A stretch of 64,000 bases of DNA from Ruminococcus bicirculans (ex Wegman et al. 2014) (lineage in GTDB: Bacteria; Bacillota; Clostridia; Oscillospirales; Ruminococcaceae), in contig NZ_HF545617.1 of NCBI RefSeq assembly GCF_000723465.1, positions 62,001 through 126,000 on the forward strand, written 5' to 3'. Of this stretch, positions 51,141 through 60,054 are shown piece after piece. Every line of letters starts with the position of its first letter. Position 1 is the stretch's first letter. The position numbers and the translations under genes were made by a program. A model generated the notes under the pieces. That model made no database searches, had not been told where the DNA came from, and saw only the letters and a program-made list of their open reading frames with translations.

Positions 51141-52361
51141 ATGAAAATCTCTAAGATTCTCGCTGGTATGTCAGCTATGGCTCTCGCAGCTTCAATGATG
51201 ACTATGGGCGCTTCCGCTGCTATCACAGGTGCTGATTCTAACGGAAACATGATTTATGATGTTAAGACACTTACTGAGGCAAACAATATCAAGATCAGCG
51301 ATGTTTATGGCGTTAGAGCTTACTTCTCTGATTCAGCAGCAGGTGTTGTTGAGCAGGGCGCAGGCGGCGGATTTATTTTCAGTTCTAAGAGCAACAACTG
51401 GAATCAGAAGCAGTGGTGCAATGGTTGCGGTGAAAGTGAGACACACGACATTCAGTATGATGCAGCTACAAAGTCTATCACAAGACTTGAGGAGACTCCT
51501 TTCTGGACAGACGTTGACGTTTCAGATGCAGAGGGTGAGTACGCTCAGATCGCTTTCTGTGAGTGGTGGGGCGGAGACATCGACTTCTCTAAGATCGTTC
51601 TTCTCGACAAGGACGGCAAAGAGATCGAGGGCACTGACGTAAACCCAGGTGGAAACTCTGTTGACCTCAGCGCATATGATGCTACAGAAGTTACACTCGC
51701 AGGCAATGGTAAGGCTAAGGTTGACACTGGTAAGGTAAGAGTTAACGTTAACAATCCTTGGGGCGAAGACGTTGACAAGCTCATCACACCTGCTGATTTC
51801 GAGGGCGTTGACGCTATTGCTGTAACAGCTGAATTTGATGCTATCACAGATCCTGTTGATTTCGCTATCAACTTCGCTATCTTCTCAGACAATGGTCCTC
51901 AGTACTGGGGCGAGGGCAACGCAGCTAACAAGGGTTGCTCAACAGAGGCTGTAACAGTTAACGCTGACGGCTCATACACATTCCTGCTCAAGTTTGACGA
52001 GCCACTCACAGTAGACGGTGATCTTTTCCTTGATCTTCAGTCTGCATTCGAGGCTGCAACAGATGACGATATTCCTTTCGCAGCTAAGGTTACAAGCGTA
52101 AAGGCTCTTACACTTAAGGACGCTCCAGCTTCTTCTGAGTCAACAGCTGATTCAACAGAGTCAACAGATTCAACAGATTCTGACGAGTCAAAGGTTATTC
52201 TCGTAGATTCTACAGATTCTAAGACTAACTCTGCTGCTACATCTTCTAAGGCTGCTAACAACGCATCTAACACAAACCCAAGCACAGGCGCTGCTGCTCT
52301 TGCTGCTGTAGGTGTTGCACTTGCTGGTGCTGCTGTAGTTGCTACTAAGAAGAGAAAGTAA
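51141..52361 (+). CDS. Secreted cell-wall-anchored protein with NPSTG motif
   Basis: A 406-residue protein with a signal peptide to about residue 26 (ILAGMSAMALAASMMTMGASA). Two beta-rich regions of about 150 residues each follow, with many aromatic residues (WNQKQWCNGCGESE, FCEWWGGD; later NPWGEDVDK), suggestive of carbohydrate binding, then a Ser/Thr/Asp linker at about 335-375 and NPSTGAAALAAVGVALAGAA plus KKRK, a sortase-type anchor with NPxTG in place of LPxTG. Codons are strongly biased to GCT, TCT and AAG, and the GGAGG site and promoter are strong, so high expression is likely. Ligand unknown. ATG 51141 is preferred over 51126, which overlaps the ribosome site. Confidence 0.85.
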   Translation: MKISKILAGMSAMALAASMMTMGASAAITGADSNGNMIYDVKTLTEANNIKISDVYGVRAYFSDSAAGVVEQGAGGGFIFSSKSNNWNQKQWCNGCGESETHDIQYDAATKSITRLEETPFWTDVDVSDAEGEYAQIAFCEWWGGDIDFSKIVLLDKDGKEIEGTDVNPGGNSVDLSAYDATEVTLAGNGKAKVDTGKVRVNVNNPWGEDVDKLITPADFEGVDAIAVTAEFDAITDPVDFAINFAIFSDNGPQYWGEGNAANKGCSTEAVTVNADGSYTFLLKFDEPLTVDGDLFLDLQSAFEAATDDDIPFAAKVTSVKALTLKDAPASSESTADSTESTDSTDSDESKVILVDSTDSKTNSAATSSKAANNASNTNPSTGAAALAAVGVALAGAAVVATKKRK

Positions 52362-52395
52362 TCTGTAATTCAGATAATTCTTACTTAGAATAATT

Positions 52396-52427
52396 AAAGA
52401 CCTGTCTTTCGGGACAGGTCTTTTTTT
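52396..52427 (+). terminator. Terminator of the surface-protein gene
   Basis: AAAGACCTGTC and GACAGGTCTTT form an 11-base stem, followed by seven T. Its T run overlaps the -35 of the cupin promoter by a few bases. Confidence 0.92.
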
Positions 52428-52428
52428 A

Positions 52429-52457
52429 TTGCTTTTTTATCGAGGTAGTGGTATAAT
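52429..52457 (+). promoter_or_regulatory. Promoter of the cupin gene
   Basis: TTGCTT (52429-52434), 17 bases, TATAAT (52452-52457). The in-frame start at 52457 would lie in the -10 and is excluded. Confidence 0.75.
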
Positions 52458-52486
52458 TGATTTATAAACTGCGGAGGTGTTTTTTT

Positions 52487-52816
52487 ATGCGTATAGTTTT
52501 TGATGATATTAAAGAGAGCCTTGCACCGAATTTCAAGGGCGGCGAGAAAAGCTTTGCAAGCAGGGCCTATTCTGACGGAAAGAACAAGATGATGAAAGGC
52601 AGGCTCGAGCCGGGGGCTTCTATCGGTCTGCACAGACATGAGGGCAACTGCGAGATGATATATGTTCTTGAGGGCAGTGGCAAAATGCTTTATGACAGCG
52701 GTGAGGAAAGACTGTCGGCAGGAGATTTCCATTACTGCCCCGAGGGTCATGAGCATAGCTTTATCAATGACGGCGACAGAGACCTTGTGTTTATTGCAGT
52801 TGTGCCAGCTCAGTAG
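52487..52816 (+). CDS. Small cupin-domain protein
   Basis: A 109-residue single cupin domain. The metal-binding histidines are in IGLHRHEGNCEMIYVLEGSGKML and YCPEGHEHSFIND. Such proteins act as sugar isomerases, dioxygenases or binding proteins, and the specific role is unknown. ATG 52487 has GGAGG. The gene converges with spoIID and the two overlap by 26 bases at their 3' ends, which would form double-stranded RNA. Confidence 0.85.
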   Translation: MRIVFDDIKESLAPNFKGGEKSFASRAYSDGKNKMMKGRLEPGASIGLHRHEGNCEMIYVLEGSGKMLYDSGEERLSAGDFHYCPEGHEHSFINDGDRDLVFIAVVPAQ

Positions 52817-53777
52817 ATTTTTGCAGCTTTGTATCTGTGAAATAGTGGGTCAAAATGGCTTTGTAGTCTGAGCCTTTTTCTGCCATGGCATTTGCACCGT
52901 ACTGGCTCATTCCTACGAGATGTCCGAAGCCGTGAGAGGTGAAAGTGAATTTTGTATTGGCAAAGGTGAACTCGAAACATGGCGAGGAGATATCTAGGAT
53001 ATCGCAGAATGTGTTGGGTTGGATATCATAGCCACAGACGGTCAGGTTCGTTACATAGCCTATGCCGTCTGTTTTTGTTTTGAGCCAACTGTCAGCATTG
53101 GCGAGGGGAGTGAAATTAATATGGGGGAAGCGGTCAAGAAGCTTGTCTTGAAATTCCTTGGCGGTGAGCGTCTGGGTACATTCTGTGGTGTCAAGGTCTT
53201 TGTCAGCGGAGCTGTCTACTGACAGAAGATATGGGATATCCTCTCCCCATGCGTTTTTGGCGGATTGGGTATGACCGTTTGAAGCGGCGTGAAAGGCGAC
53301 GATTATCGGTTCGCCTTCATAGGTGAGGATTTCGTTTTCCACTGACTTCACGGCTGACTTTACCTTTTTGTATGCCTTTTCATAGTCGTTGCCGTAATAT
53401 TCTTTGGCGGCTTTCAGGGTGAAAAAGCTTTGGTAGAGGGTGCTGTCATCGCTGATGAGTGCGCCTTTCAAGGCGGGAGTAGGTGACTGGGCTTCGGAGA
53501 GCTGACGGCGGCATATGTAGGTATGGGCGAGGACGGCTTGCGATTTCAGGGCTTCTTCGTCAAAGTCCGCAGGCATTTGTGCAAGCACTGAGCCTATCAT
53601 ATATTCTTCAAGGGTGAAGTCTTCGGTCTTGCCGCTTTCGGTGAAATATACGGCTATTTTTTCTTTTTCTGAAAATGCAGGTTTCGATGCGGACTCGTTT
53701 GGGCGAAGAAATACTATGGTCGGTATTATTATAAGGATAACAGCAAATACTGCCATTATCTGTATCAGGTCTTTCAT
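52791..53777 (-). CDS. spoIID: Stage II sporulation protein D (SpoIID)
   Basis: A 328-residue protein with an N-terminal membrane anchor (about residues 5-25) and an extracytoplasmic SpoIID/LytB domain. Signature: EEYMIGSVLAQMPADFDEEALKSQAVLAHTY (catalytic Glu), FHAASNGHTQSAKNAWGEDIPYL and SHGFGHLVGMSQYGANAMAE. SpoIID is a lytic transglycosylase of spore engulfment. Together with spoIIE it supports a spore-forming lineage. ATG 53777. No spoIIQ or spoIIID is adjacent. A full promoter of a sporulation sigma factor could not be made out. Confidence 0.93.
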   Translation of the reverse strand: MKDLIQIMAVFAVILIIIPTIVFLRPNESASKPAFSEKEKIAVYFTESGKTEDFTLEEYMIGSVLAQMPADFDEEALKSQAVLAHTYICRRQLSEAQSPTPALKGALISDDSTLYQSFFTLKAAKEYYGNDYEKAYKKVKSAVKSVENEILTYEGEPIIVAFHAASNGHTQSAKNAWGEDIPYLLSVDSSADKDLDTTECTQTLTAKEFQDKLLDRFPHINFTPLANADSWLKTKTDGIGYVTNLTVCGYDIQPNTFCDILDISSPCFEFTFANTKFTFTSHGFGHLVGMSQYGANAMAEKGSDYKAILTHYFTDTKLQKSTELAQLQ

Positions 53778-53915
53778 ATGGTTTGTCCTTTCTTTTTTGG
53801 GGTACTATATTATATTCATGCAGTGGAGCAAATATTCATACAGGGCAAATTTTTGTACTGCAAATTTTTAAATGGCGGAGATATGCGGTTTTAATTTGAC
53901 ATGTTATCTTAATAC

Positions 53916-53944
53916 TTGACAAAAATCTGAAAAAGGTGTATAAT
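53916..53944 (+). promoter_or_regulatory. Promoter of citrate synthase
   Basis: TTGACA (53916-53921), 17 bases, TATAAT (53939-53944), full consensus. The start lies near 53951. Confidence 0.88.
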
Positions 53945-53977
53945 ATAACTTATATTTATAATATACTTGAAAGCGAG

Positions 53978-55336
53978 ATGATCTATTCAATGATAAATAA
54001 TGCAGCAAGGTCGCTTTTATGCGAACAGTTTATAGCAAACAACACTATCGACCCAAAACTCTATGACAGATATGTGGTAAAGAGAGGATTGAGAAACTCT
54101 GACGGCACTGGCGTTATGGCAGGTCTAACTAATATCTGTAACGTACACGGATATGTGGTGAACGAGGGTGAAAAATCTCCTATTCAAGGTCAGTTGATAT
54201 ACCGAGGATACAACATAAATGATCTGGTGTCCAACGCTCAGAAGGAGAACCGTTTTGGTTATGAGGAGATAGTGTATCTGCTGCTCATGGGCGATCTGCC
54301 TAACAGGGAGGAGCTTACTGCGTTCAAGGGAATGATGGCTGAAAACAGACCGCTCCCTAACAACTTCTTTGAGGACATGATACTTAAAGCTCCGTCAAAG
54401 AACATCATGAATAAAATGGCGAGAGCGATTCTGGCTCTTTACTCTTATGACGATAACCCTGAAAATCGTTCTCCTGAGTATGAAATGGCTACGGCTATCT
54501 CTATAATCTCTAAATTGCCTAACATCATGGTTTCGGCTTATCAGGTAAAGAAACGCTGTTATGACGGTGAAAGCTTGTTCATGCACCCTCTGATACCTAC
54601 ACATTCTACTGCGGAGATGATACTGTCGGCACTGCGTCCGGACAGACAGTTCACTGAGGAAGAGGCTAAGATACTTGATCTGTTACTTATGCTCCACGCT
54701 GAGCATGGCGGAGGAAATAACTCGACTTTTGCCTGCCGTGTGCTTACATCTTCCGGAACAGATCCTTATTCTGCATACTCTGCGGCTATCGGTTCACTGA
54801 AAGGTCCACGTCATGGTGGCGCTAACCTTAAGGTGGCGGCAATGCACCAGTGCATAAAGGACAACGTTCAGAACTGGGAGGACGAGGGCGAGATCGCTGA
54901 TTTCCTCACAAAGATACTCAACAAGGAAGCTTTTGACCACACAGGTCTTGTTTATGGCATGGGTCACGCTGTTTACACATTGTCTGACCCTAGAGCTGTC
55001 ATACTCAGAGAGAATGCCAAGAAAATGGCTGAGAACACTGAGTTTGAGAGAGAATACAAGCTTCTTGAAGCGGTGGAAAGACTTACTCCTGAGCTGTTCA
55101 AGAAGATCAAGGGCAGTGACAAGGCAATGTGCGCTAACGTTGATATGTACTCTGGCTTTGTTTACAGTATGCTGGGTATTCCTGAGGATCTTTACACGCC
55201 TATGTTCGCTGTTTCAAGAATGGCAGGCTGGTGCGCACACAGATTTGAAGAGCTTGTAACAGGCAAGAGGATAATCCGTCCTGCATACAAGGCTATCTCA
55301 GGTGAGAAGAAGTATATCCCATTGGACGAAAGATAA
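53978..55336 (+). CDS. gltA: Citrate synthase
   Basis: A 452-residue enzyme forming citrate from oxaloacetate and acetyl-CoA. The active-site residues are in LLMLHAEHGGGNNSTF (His), GPRHGGANLKV (His) and YGMGHAVYTLSDPRA (His-Asp region). An N-terminal extension of about 60 residues (NAARSLLCEQFIANNTIDPKLYDRYVVKRGLRN) is typical of the clostridial long form. I start at ATG 53978, about 27 bases after the deduced transcription start; ATG 53990 is an alternative, and the longer frame from 53936 lies before it. No other TCA gene is here, so it may serve glutamate synthesis in a branched cycle. Confidence 0.95.
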   Translation: MIYSMINNAARSLLCEQFIANNTIDPKLYDRYVVKRGLRNSDGTGVMAGLTNICNVHGYVVNEGEKSPIQGQLIYRGYNINDLVSNAQKENRFGYEEIVYLLLMGDLPNREELTAFKGMMAENRPLPNNFFEDMILKAPSKNIMNKMARAILALYSYDDNPENRSPEYEMATAISIISKLPNIMVSAYQVKKRCYDGESLFMHPLIPTHSTAEMILSALRPDRQFTEEEAKILDLLLMLHAEHGGGNNSTFACRVLTSSGTDPYSAYSAAIGSLKGPRHGGANLKVAAMHQCIKDNVQNWEDEGEIADFLTKILNKEAFDHTGLVYGMGHAVYTLSDPRAVILRENAKKMAENTEFEREYKLLEAVERLTPELFKKIKGSDKAMCANVDMYSGFVYSMLGIPEDLYTPMFAVSRMAGWCAHRFEELVTGKRIIRPAYKAISGEKKYIPLDER

Positions 55337-55376
55337 GCAAAATAATTTTTACCTGTTCCTAATGGGCGGAAAAGGC

Positions 55377-55405
55377 TTGAAATATTTTTGTGTATATGAT
55401 ATAAT
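55377..55405 (+). promoter_or_regulatory. Promoter of the lipoprotein-two-component operon
   Basis: TTGAAA (55377-55382), 17 bases, TATAAT (55400-55405). The last base of the -10 is the first base of the following terminator stem. Confidence 0.8.
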
Positions 55406-55437
55406 AGAATCGGGTATATGCCCGGTTCTATTTTTTT
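55405..55437 (+). terminator. Terminator after citrate synthase, overlapping the next promoter
   Basis: TAGAATCGGG and CCCGGTTCTA (one U-G pair) around a 6-base loop, then TTTTTTT. It lies 68 bases after the gltA stop. A transcript starting from the promoter at 55377-55405 would begin inside the 5' arm (about 55412) and so would not form the complete hairpin. Confidence 0.82.
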
Positions 55438-55461
55438 GTTTGGTGTATCAGGAGGGATCGC

Positions 55462-56796
55462 TTGAAAAATCTTAAATTGGCTGCTGTTTGTCTTTCTTGT
55501 CTTACTATGACAGGCTGTTCGGCACTGAATTTTTCTGTTGAGGGACTTATAAACGCCCCGAAGCTTACCTCTGAGCAAAGCGAGATACATCAGGCGCTTA
55601 TCGAGAGCGTGGGCAGTAATATAACTCTGAAATATCCTAAAAACGGTGAATACCGCTCGGCTTATGTTATCGCAAATATCGACGATGAGCCTACGGACGA
55701 GGCTATGGTCTTCTATGAGTACACTTCAAACGGATCTGAGGAGGACGGCTTGAGGGTGAACATTCTCGACAAGGACGAGGACGGCAAATGGTATTCTGTG
55801 AAAGAGCTTGCAGGCGCAGGCACGGACATAGATCAGGTCATTATCTCGCCTATGGGAAGCAATAACCAGACGGACGTTTTTGTGGGATATCAAAATCTTA
55901 CTAATGATGAAAAGACCATGGAGATATACAGCTATACCGACGGAGATTTCAAGCGTGTGGCGCTTGATACTTATTCGGTGCTGGAGCCTTTGGATATAAA
56001 CAATGATGGTTATATAGAGCTTATCACCATTCAGAGAAGCACCAATAATGATACAGGTGCGGTGACGGCAAAGGCTTCTATGCTCAACATGAAAAACAAT
56101 GAGATAACCCGCGGCGAGAACGTTGATATGTGCGATAATGTGACTTCTTATGTGTCATCAAAGACGGGAATGCTTGACAGCGGCAGGCGTGCTATTTTTA
56201 TTGACGGACTGACTGCTGACGGAAAATTGCAGACGGAGATAATATACTACAGATATTCGGGACTTCAAAATCCTATGCAGCTTAGAAGCGAAAAGCTGCT
56301 GCCTTTATGCACAAGACCAGCGGGCTACTACAGTGAGGACATGGACGGCGACGGTGATGTGGAGATACCGTCAACTTCGCCTATGGTGGGTTATGAAAAC
56401 GCTGTGGCAGACGAAATGCTCTATATGACTACATGGAGCGTTTACGAGGATTTTTATGATCTGAAAACAAAATACACAGGCTATTATGCCATATCTGACG
56501 GATATTTTGTAACGTTCCCAAAACGCTGGAACAGTTCTGTTACGGTGAAAAAGGACAGCGACACAAACGAGCTTGTTTTCTATAAATACACGGGAGATAT
56601 AAACGAGAGCAACGAGGAGATAATGCGTATCGCTGTGTCTTCAAAGAATGATTCGGAGGATTATATCTCTGACGGATATGAGCTTATCGACAGCAAGGGT
56701 CAACTTGATTATTTTGTGAAGCTTCCTCTTGACAGGCGTGAAAAGCTCATACCGACTATTGACGAAATTCAGAATAATTTTTACATAATAAACTGA
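55462..56796 (+). CDS. Lipoprotein upstream of a two-component system
   Basis: A 444-residue protein starting at TTG 55462 with GGAGGG. The signal peptide ends in the lipobox MTGC (Cys at residue 19). Long exported domain with FG-GAP/VCBS-type pieces, for example LDINNDGYIELITIQ and DMDGDGDVEIPST, both calcium-binding-loop-like (D-x-D-G-D-x-D), suggesting a beta-propeller. It is followed after 21 bases by a response regulator and then a histidine kinase, so it may be a sensor accessory of that system. Family not recognised with certainty. Confidence 0.8.
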   Translation: MKNLKLAAVCLSCLTMTGCSALNFSVEGLINAPKLTSEQSEIHQALIESVGSNITLKYPKNGEYRSAYVIANIDDEPTDEAMVFYEYTSNGSEEDGLRVNILDKDEDGKWYSVKELAGAGTDIDQVIISPMGSNNQTDVFVGYQNLTNDEKTMEIYSYTDGDFKRVALDTYSVLEPLDINNDGYIELITIQRSTNNDTGAVTAKASMLNMKNNEITRGENVDMCDNVTSYVSSKTGMLDSGRRAIFIDGLTADGKLQTEIIYYRYSGLQNPMQLRSEKLLPLCTRPAGYYSEDMDGDGDVEIPSTSPMVGYENAVADEMLYMTTWSVYEDFYDLKTKYTGYYAISDGYFVTFPKRWNSSVTVKKDSDTNELVFYKYTGDINESNEEIMRIAVSSKNDSEDYISDGYELIDSKGQLDYFVKLPLDRREKLIPTIDEIQNNFYIIN

Positions 56797-56817
56797 TCTT
56801 GGAGAGGAGTAAATGTA

Positions 56818-57522
56818 ATGAAAAGAGTTTTGGTTTGCGAGGACGAAGATTCAATTAGAGAATTTGTGGTCATAAACCTTGTAAGAAGCGGTTACGAGGT
56901 AGTTGACGTAAACTGCGGTGAGGACGCTCTCAAAGCCTATGACGAAAAGGACGGCGGTTTTGACGTTGCTCTGCTTGATATTATGATGCCCGGCATCGAC
57001 GGAATGCAGGTGTGCAAGAAGATAAGAGAGAAAAGCAACACTATCGGCATTATCATGCTTTCGGCAAAATCACAGGAAATGGATAAGATATCATGCCTTA
57101 TGAGCGGTGCTGACGATTATATCACAAAGCCGTTCTCTATTTCTGAGCTTATTGCAAGAGTTGACGCTGTTTGCAGGCGTGTAAATCGTTCAGGCTCTAA
57201 GCCTGAGGAGGCTTCACAGATAGTTTCAGGTCCATTTACGCTTAATCTTAAGAGCAGAACTGTTTTCAAGAACGGTGAGCAGATAGACCTTACACAGGTG
57301 GAGTATCAGATAATGGAGTATTTCTTCAAAAATCAGAATACTGCACTTGACCGTTCAAGTATACTCAATCACATATGGGGCGAGAGCTATTACGGCGACG
57401 ATAAGATAGTGGACGTGAATATCAGAAGAATAAGAATGAAGATAGAGGACGAGCCTTCTAATCCTAAGTATATCCTTACTATATGGGGCTTTGGCTACAA
57501 GTGGGCAGGCGGCTCTAACTGA
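56818..57522 (+). CDS. OmpR/PhoB-type response regulator
   Basis: A 234-residue regulator. The receiver domain holds the acidic pair at residues 8-10 (CEDED), phosphoacceptor D54 in LLDIMMPG, and the lysine in YITKPFSISEL. The C-terminal winged helix (residues about 135-232) ends in VDVNIRRIRMKIED and ILTIWGFGYKWAGG, the OmpR/PhoB signature. It acts with the kinase 34 bases downstream, probably in the same operon as the lipoprotein. Targets unknown. Confidence 0.95.
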   Translation: MKRVLVCEDEDSIREFVVINLVRSGYEVVDVNCGEDALKAYDEKDGGFDVALLDIMMPGIDGMQVCKKIREKSNTIGIIMLSAKSQEMDKISCLMSGADDYITKPFSISELIARVDAVCRRVNRSGSKPEEASQIVSGPFTLNLKSRTVFKNGEQIDLTQVEYQIMEYFFKNQNTALDRSSILNHIWGESYYGDDKIVDVNIRRIRMKIEDEPSNPKYILTIWGFGYKWAGGSN

Positions 57523-57556
57523 GCTGTGAAAACATGATGAACGGAGTTTTTATCAG

Positions 57557-59062
57557 TTGAGCGGAAAAAAAAGAAAAAGCGGCAGACTCAGTATCACACA
57601 GCACTGGCTGAGGAACAACCTCGGGGTGGTCGTGGGAATACTTGTGGTGCTTGAAATACTGCTTATCGTGGTGGTGAGAAATTATTACTACAGCTCCACA
57701 AGGCAGTATCTTACATCTAAAATGAAGATAGTCACCACAGCGGTAGTGAACGCTTCAGGTGACGAGCAGACTAACTATAATTCTCAGATACGCTCCCTTG
57801 TGGAAAGCTATGACGAGAAAGACAAGATAGAGCTTATGGCTATCAAGACCGACGGTGAGGTCGATGTTACATCATCAGGCTTCTCTCCCTCGGAGAATGA
57901 CAACATGACCGATTATGAGGACGCAAAGAAGTCCGACACGGGAATAGGCACACAGATATATGAGCTGTCAACAGGGGAAAAGGTCATGGCGATAACGTCG
58001 GTCATATCCCCGAAGGGAAGAGAATATGAGGCACTGAGAATGTTGTCTTCCATGAAAAATATCGACCATCAGATCTTTATTATGTCTATGATAATCACGG
58101 CTATCGTTGTGGCTGTCATAATGCTCATGTTTTTCTCGGGAATGTTTTTTATCAAATCTATTGTTTTGCCTATAAGAAGCATAAACAGCATAACAAGGCG
58201 GTATGCTACGGGAGATTTCAGCGAACGTCTTGAAAAGAAACGAAATGACGAGCTTGGCGAGCTTTGCGACTCTATCAACTACATGGCGCAGGAGCTTTCT
58301 AATACGGAACAGATGAAGAATGAGTTCATATCTTCTGTATCCCATGAGCTGAGAACTCCGCTTACCGCTATAAGGGGCTGGACGGAAACTGTTACCAGTA
58401 TGTATGAGGACAAGGAAACCTTCAAGAAGGGTATGAGGGTCATCACAAGTGAGACGGAGAGGCTTTCGCAAATGGTTGAGGAGCTTCTTGACTTTTCGAG
58501 GATACAGGACAACAGACTCACGCTTATTATGGATACTATAGATATTCTTGCGGAGCTTGGGGAAACTGTGCTTATCTATCAGGAGAGGGCCAAGGCGCTT
58601 GGTATAACACTCAATTACTACGAGCCGAAAATGCTCCCGTTTGTTTACGGCGACAAGAACAGGCTTCGTCAGGTATTCATAAATATTGTGGACAACGCTA
58701 TCAAATACTCCAACAAGGGCGACACTGTATCGGTGGAGGCTTATGAGGAGGACAATGAGGTATGTATTTCCATTTCCGACACGGGTATGGGAATATCAAA
58801 GGATGACCTGCCAAAGGTCAAGACGAAATTCTTTAAGGCAAACCACACAAGACGTGGTTCGGGAATAGGTCTTGCGGTGGCAGACGAGATCATTCAGCGG
58901 CATGGCGGTACGCTGGAGATAAACAGTGAGCAGGGAGTAGGTACAACAGTGATGATAACGCTCCCTTGTATCGAGCAGAAGAAAAAGCCTGACAACCAGG
59001 CAACTGTAGACGTGGAGCTTATTTCTTCTGAGCCTATCGAAAACAACGACAACGTGCAGTAG
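57557..59062 (+). CDS. Sensor histidine kinase (PhoR/WalK-like)
   Basis: A 501-residue kinase starting at TTG 57557 with ACGGAG 10 bases upstream. Membrane segments at about residues 19-42 and 172-200 frame a 130-residue extracytoplasmic domain. A HAMP domain follows (IVLPIRSINSITRRYATGDFSERL), then the phosphoacceptor SSVSHELRTPLTAIRGW, N-box VDNAIKYSNKGD, G1 DTGMGISKDD and G2 GSGIGLAVADEI. Its ligand is unknown; the adjacent lipoprotein is a candidate for signal input. The first residues are very basic (KKRKSGRL). Confidence 0.95.
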   Translation: MSGKKRKSGRLSITQHWLRNNLGVVVGILVVLEILLIVVVRNYYYSSTRQYLTSKMKIVTTAVVNASGDEQTNYNSQIRSLVESYDEKDKIELMAIKTDGEVDVTSSGFSPSENDNMTDYEDAKKSDTGIGTQIYELSTGEKVMAITSVISPKGREYEALRMLSSMKNIDHQIFIMSMIITAIVVAVIMLMFFSGMFFIKSIVLPIRSINSITRRYATGDFSERLEKKRNDELGELCDSINYMAQELSNTEQMKNEFISSVSHELRTPLTAIRGWTETVTSMYEDKETFKKGMRVITSETERLSQMVEELLDFSRIQDNRLTLIMDTIDILAELGETVLIYQERAKALGITLNYYEPKMLPFVYGDKNRLRQVFINIVDNAIKYSNKGDTVSVEAYEEDNEVCISISDTGMGISKDDLPKVKTKFFKANHTRRGSGIGLAVADEIIQRHGGTLEINSEQGVGTTVMITLPCIEQKKKPDNQATVDVELISSEPIENNDNVQ

Positions 59063-59091
59063 ACGCACACACCGCCTTGAAAGGAAAGAAA

Positions 59092-60054
59092 ATGAGCAGT
59101 AAAGCACAAAGCAAGGAAAAATTCAAGTCAAAGATCGGTGGACAGGCTGTTATCGAGGGCGTTATGATGCGTGGCATCCACAAGGCGGCTATGGCTTGCC
59201 GCCTGCCTGACGGCACCATAGACCTGGAGGAGTGGGCGATAAAAGGCGGAAAAGATACGCCTTGGTATAGGAAAACGCCTTTTGTGAGGGGCATTTTCAG
59301 CTTCCTTACTTCTCTTATAGACGGCTACAAGTGCCTTACAAGGTCGGCTGAGAAGCAGATGACGGAGGACGATAAGGAGGAGCAGACCAAGTTTGAACAG
59401 TGGCTGGACGATAAGCTTGGGGACAAGCTCGGTCCTATCATCACGGCGATATCTATGGTGCTGGGTGTGGGGCTGGCGATATTGCTGTTTATGTATCTGC
59501 CGTCGCTGGTGTCTAAATTCATAAGCAAGTTCATTGACCTGTCGGCTTTTGGAAAGAATCTTATCGAGGGAATACTGAAGATAGCTATTTTCATAGGCTA
59601 CACGGCTTTGACTGCTCTTACTAAGGATATAAGGCGTACATATGAGTATCACGGTGCTGAACACAAGACTATCGCTTGCTATGAGCATGAAGAAGAGCTG
59701 ACGGTTGAGAATGTGAAGAAATACACACGTTTTCACCCTCGCTGTGGAACGAGCTTTATTTTCCTTGTGCTGTTCATAAGCATTTTTGTAAACACAATAT
59801 TCAGAGTATCATGGGCAAGCATTTTGCTGAGAGTTGTTATAAAGATAGCGCTTCTGCCTATCGTTACGGGTATTGCTTACGAGCTTATAAGGCTTGCGGG
59901 AAAATATGACAATATTTTCACTAAGATAATCTCTGCACCGGGTCTGTGGATACAGAGGATAACTACAAGCGAGCCTGATGAAAGTCAGATAGAATGTGCG
60001 ATCGCAGCACTGAAAGCTTGTATACCTGAAAATAAGGAAGATGACAAATGGTAA
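59092..60054 (+). CDS. DUF1385 membrane protein (YqhQ-like)
   Basis: A 320-residue protein of the DUF1385 family. Conserved features are GGQAVIEGVMMRG near the N terminus (residues about 16-28), then ALTKDIRRTYEYHGAEHKTIACYEHEEELTVENV and FHPRCGTSFIFLVLFIS, and four to five membrane segments between residues 120 and 290. Its function is unknown; HGAEHK and HPRCGTS suggest a metal site. It is coupled to prmC (7-base overlap), the usual arrangement in Clostridia. ATG 59092 follows AAAGGAAAG. Confidence 0.93.
   Translation: MSSKAQSKEKFKSKIGGQAVIEGVMMRGIHKAAMACRLPDGTIDLEEWAIKGGKDTPWYRKTPFVRGIFSFLTSLIDGYKCLTRSAEKQMTEDDKEEQTKFEQWLDDKLGDKLGPIITAISMVLGVGLAILLFMYLPSLVSKFISKFIDLSAFGKNLIEGILKIAIFIGYTALTALTKDIRRTYEYHGAEHKTIACYEHEEELTVENVKKYTRFHPRCGTSFIFLVLFISIFVNTIFRVSWASILLRVVIKIALLPIVTGIAYELIRLAGKYDNIFTKIISAPGLWIQRITTSEPDESQIECAIAALKACIPENKEDDKW

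Noticed and set aside
53936-53977. N-terminal extension of citrate synthase
   Set aside because: It would start inside the promoter -10 region; transcription begins about 15 bases downstream of it.
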